DNA of 64,000 bases from Eucommia ulmoides (Eukaryota; Streptophyta; Magnoliopsida; Garryales; Eucommiaceae): NCBI GenBank assembly GCA_016647705.1, contig CM028335.1, forward strand, positions 37,764,712 to 37,828,711, given 5' to 3'. The translations under genes were made by a program, and so were the position numbers. Numbering within the stretch: the stretch's first letter is position 1; each line of letters starts with the position of its first letter. The notes under the pieces are model-generated. The model saw nothing but the letters and a program-made list of their open reading frames with translations. It did not search any database and was not told the origin of the DNA. Of this stretch, positions 45,494 to 57,422 are shown one piece after another.

Positions 45494-45543
45494 CTATTTT
45501 TTCTTGAGCAGCTTTAACTTTTGGACGAGACTTTTTATTGAAT
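45494..45543 (-). repeat. Inverted 50-bp piece of the coat-protein region
   Basis: Reverse complement of 39344-39393 with two mismatches. It forms the right end of the viral insert. Confidence 0.9.
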
Positions 45544-47605
45544 TAGGTCAATTGAATTAAACGATGAGTTTTAGAGTAGAAATTGGTGAAAGAATTGAGC
45601 AATCAACATTAATCGGCCAACTGATCTGAAAAGGATTTGTTAACTGATTGAAATAGTGAGGTTTCAAAGCAAAACATGAAGATCCTGAATCAATTGGTCA
45701 ACCGATCAAGAGGTAATTGGTCAACTGATAAATCTAAGGCTAGAAATGGAAAAGTCTTTAAACCAGTCAGTCAACCGATTGAAACAATGAGGTTTCAGAG
45801 CAAAACGTGAAGATCCTACATCAATTGGTCAACTGATCAAGAGGTAATCGGTCAACTGATGGATCTAAGGCTAAAAATGGAAAAGTCTCTGAACCAGTCG
45901 GTCAACCGATTAGAGGTAAATTGGTTAACCGATCATAGTGTAGTTTTGTTGGGAAAACTCATTGAATTGAACGATCAACTGATCGTGGGGGGTTCGGTCA
46001 ACTGACTGCCTATATGGTTTAAGCCCGGTTTGCACGCTGAATCAATCGGTCAACCAACTATTTCAGTTGAGATTTCGAGGTTTGGGATTTCGGTCAAAAA
46101 CTAGCTGTTACTAGTCGTTTTTTATGATTTCAATGGAGTATTTTGGGGGATTTGAAACTACTAAATATATGGTAAATATATTCTGTTATCCCTATTGATT
46201 TGGTATATATAATTAAGGATTCTCTCAATTTTAGCAACTAAATACTCCCTATCTTTGTGATTGATGTTTAAGAAATATTTTATGAACTCAATTAAGAGTT
46301 TCAAAAGTTATTTTAAGTGAAATACTCCAAAATTGAATGAATATGATATATGGGGTATTTAGGTGCCTTTTAGAGGTATATCTTTTGATAACAAGCTGTT
46401 GGAAGGTTTGATATTATTTTATATATATAGACCTGCGAAAATTGGATGAAAATTATCAAGAACATCAATTCCTAAGATTTTCTAAGAGTTATCTTCTGTT
46501 GAGATTCATTCGAGAGAGATATTGTGTTAAGTTCTTGATCAAAAGCGCTGATTGTTTTGGCGTCACGTATTTGTGCGGTCTTGCAATTCTATTTACATTC
46601 TTCTGTGTTTTCCTAGTGAGATCTTTCTAAGTTACTGTTCTTAATTTAGATTTTATATTACTGTTGATTGCTTGAATTTAAGATCATTGAAAAATCATTT
46701 TTGAATTTAAGAGCATAAAAATATTTTTTAAATCGATTGTGTTATTATCTGATTACGTGCTATATTTTGTGCTACCCACACTTATTTATAATCAGATATT
46801 AATTTAGCTCACTTTAATTCTATCACGTAGTAAATTTTGGGACATTAATCGAGTATAATTGTTTTCAGGTGGTAGAAGCTCCAAGTGGGAAGAAACTCAT
46901 AATCTTTTGTATTTGTGGGTTTGAGCTGATTAGACACGGTTGGGCTGGTGTCTGGTCAGGGTAGCTAGGTTTCAATCTTTTTCGGTAAAAATATTTGGGT
47001 TTGATATTTTTCTAAGGTATAAAAAGGTTAGATTATTCTTTTTCCTTGAAAATAATTAGGTCTTGATTCTTCCAGAATTGAATTGAGTGAATTGTGAAAG
47101 TTCCATCCTTACTTGGGAAAATGATACTTGTGGGAGTTGTGAGGTTTGATATTTAGCCTATAAATGGATTAGGTTTGATCTTTAGTTTATAAAAAGATTA
47201 GGTGGTGATTCTTCCTATAACAAAATTAATTTAGTCTTTAGCCTGGCAAAAATATAAGGTTCTTCCTTAGCTTGAGAAAAGGAAATTGTAAGGGTTTGGT
47301 TCCTACCTAGTAATGAGATTAATGGTCTAGTGGTTGGGTATCTCTGTGGAGCTCGGGGGACTGGATTAGCCAAAGCTAGCTTGCTGAACCATGATATATT
47401 TTGATGCGCTGCTTTGTTATTATTTTTATCATATTCTGTTTGGGTGTGCACTTAGAATATAAACACTTATTTGCTTCGTAATGAAGATAATAATTAACTT
47501 AGGATAAATTGATTATTTGATAAATTAAGTGTTGAAAGTTTTAATTGTTTAAAATTTTACAACTACCTAATTTACCCCCCTCTCGGGTAGCTCATTGTGC
47601 CAACA
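45544..47605 (+). repeat. 5' LTR, second part
   Basis: Resumes LTR sequence TCAATTGAATTAAACGATGAG and runs to GTGCCAACA (47605). Contains the GGTCAACCGA motif array at 45.59-46.07 kb, as in the 3' LTR. Confidence 0.9.
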
Positions 47606-47607
47606 AT

Positions 47608-47619
47608 TGGCATCAGAGC
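47608..47619 (+). promoter_or_regulatory. Primer-binding site of the SIRE-like element
   Basis: TGGCATCAGAGC, one base from the tRNA-iMet complement TGGTATCAGAGC, two bases after the LTR. Confidence 0.9.
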
Positions 47620-47729
47620 TGATTTTAACTCGATATGCTTTAAAGTCTTGCTAAACACGATATCATGAAGTGCACTTATCATGATATCGTATGTACTATT
47701 GTACAGTCTCCCATTTCTTCTGATAGTTA

Positions 47730-48660
47730 GCGTTTTGTTAGTGATGGTAGAATTCGTGATAACGAGGCGACATATAAGGTTATTAAGATGCTAATTGCTC
47801 TTATGTTTTCGGAAACGAGAATGTTAAACTTGGGTAAAAGATTGAAATTCTTGAAAATAAAAAAGTTTAGCACTACTAAGTCTCTTAAGAAGAAGAATTT
47901 GGACAAATAGTTTGAAATTGTTGAATTTGCAAATGTTTTATCTGAAATTGGTAAGTTATATGAAAACATCAAATCTCTTGAAGCAGAGAACAAAGTTTTG
48001 AAAACCAATATTTATGATCTTCAGCAGAATAATTTTAGAAAGAAAAATCTTAAAACTTTAAATAAGGCCTTGAGCATTGAGTTGGAAAATATAAGGTGTG
48101 AGCTTGATAAAGCTCATGTGAAAATTTATTCTGTTGAAAATGAGTGCCAAATTCTTAAGAATGATCTTGAATTTATGCATAATAAGAATTTTGGTCCACA
48201 AGCAAACGTTAGTTCAACCGAGCGATTACTTGAAAAAACTCAAAAAGAAACTTGATGAAGTAATGAATAAATTCAAGGATATTAAGAAAACTAAACTTGT
48301 TAAAAAACCAATAGTTGCTAAAGTATCTCCTCAATATCACCATTGATATCATGCTCTTGTACGGAACAATAATTATCCGAATAAATGTACTAACAATGCT
48401 AAATGTTTTTATTGTAGGAAACATGGTCATTTTGCGAAAGTTTGTTATTTGTTACATGGTAATCTTATCGAATCCAAAAATAACTGGATACCAAAGAGAG
48501 AAATTTTTATGCAGGTACCAATCGGAGATTCAAACAATCAAGAGGATACTATGAAAATTACCCATCGAGAAAGGAGTCTAGATTCAATGCACCGATGAGG
48601 AAGAATCAGTATATGCAAAACTGAAGGTTCAAAAAGCAGTAAGTTTAATACGTGAAGTCA
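47730..48660 (+). pseudogene. SIRE-like gag
   Basis: Coiled-coil region (LSEIGKLYENIKSLEAENKV and following, 47.94-48.2 kb), then a zinc knuckle CX2CX4HX4C at 48403-48445 (CFYCRKHGHFAKVC). Stops at 47908 and near 48256 and shifts between segments. A Lys-rich ORF at 48711-49010 may be its tail. No protease or pol follows. Confidence 0.75.
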
Positions 48661-49236
48661 ACTGATACCTATCCTCAACAAAAGGCGAAAATCAATACTA
48701 GACAAAGACTATGTATAAAGTGGTGACAAAGCAGAATGAGGAAAAGCAGCTAAAATCACTAAACAAAGGCAAGAAAATTCTCAATGAACCAATCCAGAAA
48801 ATAGCCAATCAAGAAAATGAGGAAATCAACGTGGTAAATCAAACAAAAGGAAGAATAGTGTATTTAAAGGACACCAAGCTTGAAATCAATAATCCACCAA
48901 AGGTATACACACCAACTGCTCCCAAAGATGATCTAGGTATGTCAAATTTCCAAAAAATTAAATATATTAATTTTGTTAAGGAGACCGATGCTTCACATTT
49001 TTTAAATTGAGATATTTGTGATATGTGTGTGTGTGTGTAGATGTAAAAATATTTTAAATAATATGTGTGCATCAAAATAAGAAGTAAAAATTTGAGCAAG
49101 TTGATCAATTAGGGGTAGAATGCACAAAAAGATGAAAAAGTAGTACTATTGATCAACCGATAGAAGCAAAGCCTTCAGTATACAGACTTTGCAGTGGTTG
49201 ATTAACTAACCAATAACAGTCGATCAACCGACTGTT

Positions 49237-50530
49237 ATGGGATTAAAATCCCTTTCCCCTTCATTTCACTCCCATTTCGGTTTTGAACTCTCTTTTCTCC
49301 AAAAACCATTCCTCTCCCAAGCACTTTTCATCCAAAATCTTCAAGAGATCATCATGATTTGGCTTGGATTTGAAGATCTAGGGCATGTAGCGTTTGGAAA
49401 CCTAAAGCTTCATTATAAGGTTGGTTCTTCCATCTCTTCTAGGGTTTTGGTTATTTCACTTTATCTAGTTAGATTTATTGTGTTATCTTGGTTGATTGAA
49501 CTTAAAAATAGTAAAAAAATACCTAGAATTAAGAGACCTTGCCTGGGAAAACCCAAATATGACAGTGTCCACTTTGAGAGCAAGGAGAAAGAAATAAAAT
49601 TCAAAAATGAATTTACGAATCAAAAAGTTGTGTGTTGTAAACCAATATATTTTGATGGATTAAAAAAGAAAAATCTCGATCTTGAAAAATATGTTAGGGT
49701 TTTGGGGTGGAGCGATTTCTCTCCCAAAGTAATAAGTGGATGCCTCTTTAGGTGAGAATGTTCTATAGCAATATTACACTTAGGGATGATCAAATAACGT
49801 CGTTTGTTAAAGGGAATGAAATTAGATTTTATATGGCAGAGCTTAGGCATTTATTGAATTTAGATATAGGAGATGTATTTTCCTATAATACCACTCATTA
49901 TCTTGCAATGAATTTTAATAGAAATAAGATGGCCAATAAATTTGGGTTGATGGAGATAGAGCGGGATTGCTATCACTTGAGCACCGCCTCATTCATTCGA
50001 TGATTATTTGACCACATGAGGAATACATCATGATGGAACACATGTTGTACCATCTAAAGAAACTTTCTTGAGTGCTACCCTATGGCGATGTGCTTCAAAG
50101 AGTATTTGACTGCTTCGAAGTAGAATCTAATCCTAAAGACATGAAATTTTTCATGGTGACCTTGGCATGGATAAATGTGAGTAATTACATTCTAATAGGG
50201 TATGAATTCAATAGGAATAGATGGGTGAAAAAGATGGGTCAAGAGAGACCAAGAAGGATGGTTGAAGAAGAAGAAGATGATGAAAATGAAAAGTTGAGTT
50301 CAGATCAAAAGATGGACATGCTGCAAGATCAAATTGATGATCTCCGGGAATACACGGAGATAGATTATCGAATGTCTGGGATTGAAAATGGTATGACTGA
50401 GATGAGAGTGTCCTTCGACAGCGGTTATAGGAGGATCACAAAGACTATGGAGGCTAGATTTGGCAGGATTATAGGCAATATAGAACATATGTTCCAATTT
50501 ATACAGAGCTTACAGTTTGCCGGCCAATAG
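49237..50530 (+). pseudogene. Plant-transposon-type gene carried by the SIRE-like element
   Basis: Three open pieces: to 49755 (KKNLDLEKYVRVLGWSDFS), 49752-50003 (MFYSNITLRDDQITSFVKGN then FYMAELRHLLNL) and 50072-50530 (LPYGDVLQRVFDCFEVES, then an acidic stretch and a helical end). The order FYSN, ITSFVKG, LPYG...VF is that of the proteins annotated in plants as 'putative plant transposon protein'. It resembles the gene at 54303-57786, which has FYSNMKE and ITSFVLG. One shift near 49750 and one stop at about 50000-50070. Confidence 0.6.
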
Positions 50531-51408
50531 CAGTTCAGTGCCCATCTGCATTTTAGCGGACATACTACATTCAGAGCGCAAGAATCCTTCGGAGGAGCCA
50601 CAATAGTAGGTTCATTAGGGGTAGCACCATCGATGTTGCATTATTAGCAGATACCCTCGAGTTCATGCATTCAGCCTGGTGGTTAATACCTACAACAACC
50701 GATAACTAGGCCGCTGGGACTGTATTACCCATTCATGGGATAGGGCCCTCATTAGATTTTACTTTTTATCATTCTTAGTAGCGTTATGAACTTATCTCAT
50801 TTTAGTACTTTGGTCTGTAATAGCTTAATCTAGAATTTATAGTATTTGACTAAGTAGTAATTAGTTTATTGTGGTTTGTCTAAACATGATCGGTTATGCT
50901 TAATATCTATTTCCTATGATGATCTATATATATTCTAATAATTAAAAAATGAGTTTTATTCTTAAAAATGATTTTTTTCTCCTTTATTGAGAATAAGAAA
51001 ATTAGATAAGTTTTTTTTAAGAAAAATTATTTTATCAAGTTATTTAAACGGGATTAAAAAGTTTTAGGTCTTCGTCCCCACTTTTTGAGATGACAAATGG
51101 GGAGATTTTGGTTGATGTTTAAATGTGAAAATTGTTTGACGAAGGGGGAGATCATGGTAAAATTGAGCTTTAACGAGTTAGTTGATGTTTAGGAATTTGT
51201 TCGCCTAAGCATTGCACTGATTAAGATAGATTTATGCTTTATTTTTGCTTAACTTATGCTTGATTGAATATCTATGTTTGAATTTATCTTCATGATTGTA
51301 CTTAAATGAGTTTAATCCCTGTCCTCGAATTTAGGGGGAGCGTGATTACATTTTTATTTAGAAGAAAATATCATAGTTAATTGTCATCATAAAAAAAAAA
51401 AAAAAGAT
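50531..51408 (+). other. SIRE-like 3' untranslated region
   Basis: Contains TTTTTGAGATGACAAATGG (about 51080), GAAGGGGGAG (51143) and TTAGGGGGAG (51340), purine motifs of the type that precede the 3' LTR in SIRE-like elements, and a poly-A run at 51391-51405. Confidence 0.6.
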
Positions 51409-52633
51409 TGTTGATCCTGAGGTTTTGATGGACAATTAAAGGTTGATGTTTTTAGTGGAACTAATGTGTTTGTTGAGTGTTTCAGAAAAAGAGTTCCATT
51501 TATTAATTATATTGAAGATGTCATGAAGAAAATATCAAGGGTGCAAAGATAAACAATGAAAAAATAAAGAGTGTTGAAGATCCTAAAGAAATTAGGTGAA
51601 AACAACTCAATACTCTTATACTCTTAATCCAACCTGAATTAAGATCACATACGACACTATTAAATGAGTTATATTTTTGTGTGTTTGAATTGATGATTTT
51701 TAGGATCCTAGTTAGTGTTTAAATATGTGCTCCTATGTGAAATTGAAAAATGAAAATTAACCTAATTGTAAATCATGTTTAAAGTTGAAATTCAAGGTCA
51801 ATTTAGTTAACCGTGAAAAGTAATCGGTTAATTGAATTAAACGATGAGTTTTGGAGCAAAAATTGGTAAAGGAATTGACCAACTAGCATTAATCGGTCAA
51901 TTAATCCGAAAATGATTGGTTAACTGATTGAAATAGTGAGGTTTTAGAGCAAAACATAAATATCCTACATCAATTAGTCCACCGATCAAGAAGTAATCGG
52001 TCAACCGATGGATCTAAGGCTAGAAATGGAAAAGTCTTTGAACCAGTCAATCAATCGATTGGAGGTCAATCAGTCAACCGAACCAGTCAATCAATCGATT
52101 AGAGGTTAATCAGTCAACCGACCATGGTGTAGTTTGGCTGGGAAAACTCCCTGAATCGATCAGTTAATCGACCGTGGGGTGTTCGATTAACCGACTACCT
52201 GTATGGTTTTGGCCTGGTTTGCATACTGAATTAATCAGTCAACCGACAGGGCAGAGTTCATTTAACCGATTGTTTCGGTTGAGATTTCGAGGAATTTGGG
52301 ATTTTGGTAAAAACCTAGCCGTTATTATCCATTTTTGACAATTTCAATGGAGTATTTCGGGGGGGATTTAGAACTATTAAAGATGTGGTACATATATTCT
52401 GATATCCCTATTGATTTGGTCCATATAATTAAAGAGTCTCTCAATTTTAGCAACTAAATACTTCATATATTTGTGATTAACGTTTAAGAATTTTTTTTAT
52501 GAACTCAATTGAGAGTTTTAAAAGTTGTTTATAAGTGGAATACACCAGAATTGTATGAATATGATATATGTGGTCTATAGGTACCTTTTAGAGGTATATC
52601 TTTTGAAAACTAACCGTTGTAAGACTTTATCTT

Positions 52634-52674
<41 letters not shown>

Positions 52675-53848
52675 ACAAAAACTGGATGGAAATTATCAAG
52701 AACATCAGTTCCTTAGTTTTTATAAGTGTTATCATTCTGCTGAGATTCATTCAAGAGAGATATTGTGTTACGTTTTTTATCTAAAGCGCTGATTGTTTTA
52801 GCGTCACGGATTTGTACTGTCTTGCGATTCTATTTACATTCTTCGGTGTTATCCCAGTGAGATCTTTCCATGTTATTGTTTTTAAGTTAGATTTCATATT
52901 ATTTTTGATTGCTTGGATTTAAGATCATTGAAAAATCATTTTCGAATTTAAGAGCATAAAAATCATTTTTAAAACTTTTGTGTTATTATATGATTATGTG
53001 CTACATTTTGTGCTACCCACACCAATTTATAATCAAATATTAATATACCTCACTTTAATTCTATTACGTAGTAAATTTCAGGACATTAATCCAGTATAAC
53101 GTTTTTGAGGTAGTAGAAGCTCCAAGTGAGAAGAAACTCAAATTTTTATGTATTTGTGAATTTGAGTGGATTAGACACAGTTGGGCCAGCGTCTGGTCAG
53201 GGTAGCTAGATTTCAATTTTTTTCGGTAAAAATATTAGGGTTTGATAGTTTCCTAAGGTATAAAAAGGTTAGGTTATTCTTTTCTCTTGAAAAGAACTAG
53301 GTCTTGATTCTCCCTGAATTGAATTGAGGGAATTGTGAAAGTTCAATCCTTACTTGGGAAAAGGATACTTGTGAGAGTTGTGAGGTTTAATCTTTATCTT
53401 GTAAAAGGATTAGATTGGATCTTTAACCTGTAAAAGGATTAGGTGGTGATTATTCCTTTAATAGAATTGGGTTAGTTTTTAGTTTGGTAAAAAGATAAGG
53501 TTTTTCCTTAGCCTGGGAAAAGAGAAATTATAAGGGTTTGATTTCTACATGGTAAAGGGATCAAATGTTTAGTGGTTGCGAATCTCCATGGAGCTCAGGG
53601 GACTGGATTAGGCAAGGTTAGCTTGTTGAACCAGGATATATCTTGGTGTGCTGCTTTGTTATTATTTTTATCATATTCTGTTTGGATGTGTACTTAGAAT
53701 ATAAACACTTATCCGTTGCATAACGAAGATAATAATTGATTTACGATAAATTAATTATTTGATAAATTGAGTGTTGAAAGTTTTAATTGTTTAAATTTTT
53801 ATAACTACTCAATTCACCCTCCTGCTTGGATAGCTCACTGGGCCAACA
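51409..53848 (+). repeat. 3' LTR of the SIRE-like element, intact length
   Basis: 2440 bp, TGTTGATCCTGAGG to CTGGGCCAACA. Reference copy for the solo LTRs. (AT)n run at 52641-52671, GGTCAACCGA-type motifs at 51.83-52.27 kb. Confidence 0.95.
52641..52671. repeat. (AT)n microsatellite in the LTR
   Basis: About 15 AT repeats; only a short ATATATATA at the same place in the 5' LTR. Confidence 0.95.
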
Positions 53849-54302
53849 GTTGTTAGATCTGAACCCCCATAATCATAGTAATTACAATGTTACTGAAAAA
53901 TAATTAAAAAAATTAAATTTTCAGATTATGGGACATATCCTATGATAATTTTGCAATTTAATGACGTAACGTGTCAATTAACCAGATCAATTACATTATA
54001 AATTGGGATAATTGCGTAAATCATGGCTAATTAGAAATATTAGGGTTTAAATTGAAATAACAAAAATTATAAGTTTATTTTATGTAGATAAAATAAGAAG
54101 ATATTAATGTGACATATATTAAAGGCGATTGGTGGTTAATGTAATTAATTGACCGATAATGTAATGGAAGTTCAAACTTCTTAGAGAAGTTGCTTAGCTC
54201 TAAACCCACACAATTGTTCTTCACTTCCTCCTCTCAACCTCAACCTATGGTTTCATTCATCATTCATCTCCTTTTGTAACCAAAATTTCTAAACCTAAAT
54301 CG
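53849..54302. other. Continuation of the AT-rich array and leader of the next gene
   Basis: 53916-54180 aligns with 37060-37337 (for example TGTCAATTAACC, AATATTAGGGTTTAAATTGA, AAGATATTAATGTGAC), so the copia element sits inside this array. 54180-54302 is C/T-rich and looks like a 5' leader. Confidence 0.6.
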
Positions 54303-54458
54303 ATGGCTCCTACTACACCTGCTAGATCAGTGAAGAAACACAAGGTAGACTCTTCAATCGATGGATCTGCGAATGGGAATACTTTTCAGGTGACGACGCT
54401 TATTAGAACGAAGGCTGGTATGGTAGCTAGCCTGGTGGATGTTGGGAATGATAAGTCC

Positions 54459-54863
54459 GGTAAAGATTGTGAGGTTAAATCGTCTGCCCTAGGAGACAAC
54501 TTTTATCGAGGAAGGTCGAAGAAGAGGGTCGTGGTAAAATGGGATGGTATGTTGTCCCAAAATGAAGCCAACATGGTCGATGGTACAACAACTACATATG
54601 GTAAGGAGGGTGAGGTTAAATCTTCTGCCCGAGGATACAACTACCTTCGAAGAAGGCTGAAGAAGAGGGTTGCTGACAAAGGGGATAGAAAGTTATTCCA
54701 AAATGAACCCAATGTGGTGGATTGTGTGACAACTTCGTGTGGTAAGGAAGGTGAGGTTCAATCGTCTGCCCTAGAAAACGACTCGCGTAGAAGAGGGTTG
54801 AACAAGATAGTTACGACTGAGGGGTATTGTAAGTTTTTTGAAAATAAAGCTACCAGGAAGTAG
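54459..54863 (+). repeat. Three tandem 141-bp (47-aa) repeats within the gene
   Basis: Repeats start at 54459, 54600 and 54741, each opening with GK(D/E)(C/G)EV(K/Q)SSA and a basic RR..KK segment. The third is cut short by the TAG. Confidence 0.9.
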
Positions 54864-55473
54864 TATGTTCGTATCTTTGCTTCAGGAACCTTGAAAAGTG
54901 AAAGGGACCTAAAATTTAAAAAGGGTGCCTTTAAAAGTCTATTGCTTGAGTATTTGGATGGCCGAGGCATTAGGACTTTAAGTAAATTCTTGCCTATCAT
55001 TTACGAAATGCTTGTTCGTGTATTTTATAGCAATATGAAAGAGATTGAACATGTAAATCCAAAAGATATTTGCATAACATCGTTTGTTCTAGGAAAGGTA
55101 ATTCGTTTGAATTGTGCCATTTTGAGTGAAATCTTGGAGATCCCTAACGAACCTAGGAAGTACTATTTTGACTCTGAATTAGATTTGCACGGTGCCCTAC
55201 ACCACGAAACCGAAGACATGTATAGGGCATTAACAACAAGTTCATTTGAAGGTGGCTGTCTAATTTCTACCAAGCTTAGACTGCACGTACACCTCTTTCA
55301 CCAATACATAAAAGATAATTTAATGCCTCGCCCGGGGGGGAGGGGGGGACACCACGATATTTTGAAGTACACCAACTATATGGTGTTGTATGATTTTATA
55401 TGTCATACTAGGTTCTCAGTCCCTTATTTGATCTTGAAACAAATGGCTAAAGCTATTAGCAACAAAGGAAAGG

Positions 55474-57422
55474 TGTTGGCCTAGTGAGCTACCCAAGAGC
55501 GGAGGTGAATTGGGTAGATAAAAAATTATCAGAGCAAAAATACTTTAATAATCCAAATAATTAATTTTAATCCTAAATTAATTATTATCTTTATATAACA
55601 ACGAAAATATGATATCAATTAGGTGCATACCAAACAACGCAAATAAATAATGAAAAATAGCAGCACACCAGAAATTTATACGGGTTTACCATGCTACTCT
55701 TGGCTAATCTAGTCCCCCGAGCTCCATGGAGAGTCTCACCCACTAAACTCAAGATTCCTTTAAAGGTAGGAACCAAACCCTCACAAAGATTCTTTTCACA
55801 AGCTCAGAATCAACCTTTACAAATTCCATTTCACAGGCTTAGGAATAACCTCTACTTTTTACAGACTCAAGAATAACCTAATTCTTTTTTAAACTAAGGC
55901 TAAAGAATCAAAACCTCACAAACACTCCAAGTATCCTTTTACCCGATAAGGATTGAACCGTTACAAAATTTCTCACAAATCAATTCAATTCAGGAAAAAT
56001 TACTAGCTCAATCTCTTTACAGGAAGAGACTGAAACCAGCTACCTTTAGATTAAATACTCCCAATAGTATTCAATCCATCACTCAACTCACCAATTACAA
56101 ATTGATAAGTGATTTTTCTCACTTGGAGTTTCTACCACCCCAGATAAATTAGAAATCAATTAATATCTTAAAACTAGTGATAGAAAAGTGTATTCAAAAT
56201 CTGATTTAAACAAAAAATAGGGTAGCACGTAATTGAGCACGTAATCAGATTTCTTCAAGAAATTATTTCACAAATATTTTTCAATAAAAAATCAGAAAAC
56301 AATTTCAAAGATTAAATTCCAAATATAATAAAGTAATACTAAATAGAAAGTAATTTGGAAAGATCTCATCCAGATTCTACCGAAAGAATAATAATAGCAA
56401 TGTAACTTCAGATAGGTAGTAGCAACAATCCACAACAAATAATTCTCAAGAATACTCTCAGAAAAGATCTTACAACTCAATTAATATGATTACTCTTAGA
56501 AAACTCAGTATAATTCTCTTGATCTCTCTCTCTAATATGAAAAACGCAGGTCTATATAAGAGGGAATAAAATAAGCTCTCTAACGGCTAGTTCCCAAGTA
56601 TGTATAGGGATATCATATTTATAGGGATATCATAATATATGTTGTATATATCAAAATAACATCAAATCCCTAATATATCTCGTGAATCTTAACTATAAAA
56701 CGGCTAGTAACGGCTACTTTTTGAATAAAATTCGAAATTCCACAAAATCCTGAAACAGTGCCATAAGTCAACTTACCAAGTATCATCGGTCAACCACTTG
56801 ATTCAGGATGTATCCAAGGCAAAAATCCATAGCCCATCGGTTGACTTATCTGTCGACCTAGAGATTTAGAGAGTTACATTTCTGGTCTATGGTCAACCTC
56901 CCTGTCGACTTATCGATTCAGAAACTTCATATTCTATGCATCGGTCGACTTACCGATGCTGGGAATCTCTACTAAATTCGTTTTTAATCCATTTTCATTA
57001 ACGTTTTCGCCCCTTTAAGTGATTTATTTTCTCGGTTAGCTCCACTAAATACTTAAATTCAATTTTAATCAATTATTAATTACGTTTTTTGGTAACACAG
57101 AGGAGCAAATAATTTAACTAATTAGGATCCTATAAAAAAACACGCATATTTATAAAAAATATTTAAAAAAACTTTTTGTGTAGTGTGTGATCCTAATTGG
57201 GATATTAAGAGTTGAAATTTAACCTGAGTTGTTTTTCCTAGGTTCTTGAAATTCTTTAACCTCTTAATATTTCATGATCTTTGTTATCATCTTTTACCAT
57301 CTATTCATTACTTGTCATCATATCTTCATCATTGGAACTAATAAACTGAAACAATCAATTAAACCGTTAGTTCCACCAAAAATATCAACCTTTATTTGTT
57401 CATCAAAATCTTGGGATCAACA
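55474..57422 (-). mobile_element. SIRE-like solo LTR, TSD AAAGG
   Basis: TGTTGGCCTAGTGAGC to TTGGGATCAACA, inverted relative to the element at 37.3-53.8 kb. Exact flanking AAAGG at 55469-55473 and 57423-57427. 1949 bp. Excision in silico restores the reading frame of the host gene. Confidence 0.95.

Larger units (their letters stand above)
37746..45543 (+). mobile_element. Endogenous pararetrovirus (Caulimoviridae), near full length, defective
   Basis: About 7.8 kb, in the size range of caulimovirid genomes (7-9 kb), inserted in a copia LTR with loss of about 15-20 bp of LTR. Order: primer-binding site, small ORF, second small ORF overlapping by TAATG, coat protein with zinc knuckle, C-terminal half of movement protein, two protease-like domains, RT, RNase H, transactivator-like ORF, TATA box and AATAAA, leader, and three small ORFs. 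Coat protein before movement protein, and a transactivator, match cavemoviruses and solendoviruses rather than badnaviruses or florendoviruses. Frameshifts and stops in every large gene show it cannot be expressed as a virus. The last 50 bp are an inverted piece of its own coat-protein region. Codon use is very A/T-rich. Confidence 0.85.
37338..53848 (+). mobile_element. SIRE-like Ty1-copia element, non-autonomous, with a pararetrovirus in its 5' LTR
   Basis: LTRs start TGTTGATCC and end GCCAACA; the 5' LTR is 37338-47605 (carrying 7.8 kb of virus) and the 3' LTR 51409-53848. Without the insert the 5' LTR is about 2.47 kb against 2.44 kb. Internal part 47606-51408 (3.8 kb) has a primer site, a gag with coiled coil and zinc knuckle, and a second gene of the plant-transposon-protein type, but no protease, integrase or RT. 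It depends on another element. Flanks ATTCT and GTTGT do not match, so the target duplication is not preserved. Confidence 0.85.

Noticed and set aside
37333-53853. Target-site duplication for the SIRE-like element
   Set aside because: ATTCT and GTTGT share 3 of 5 bases only; not convincing.
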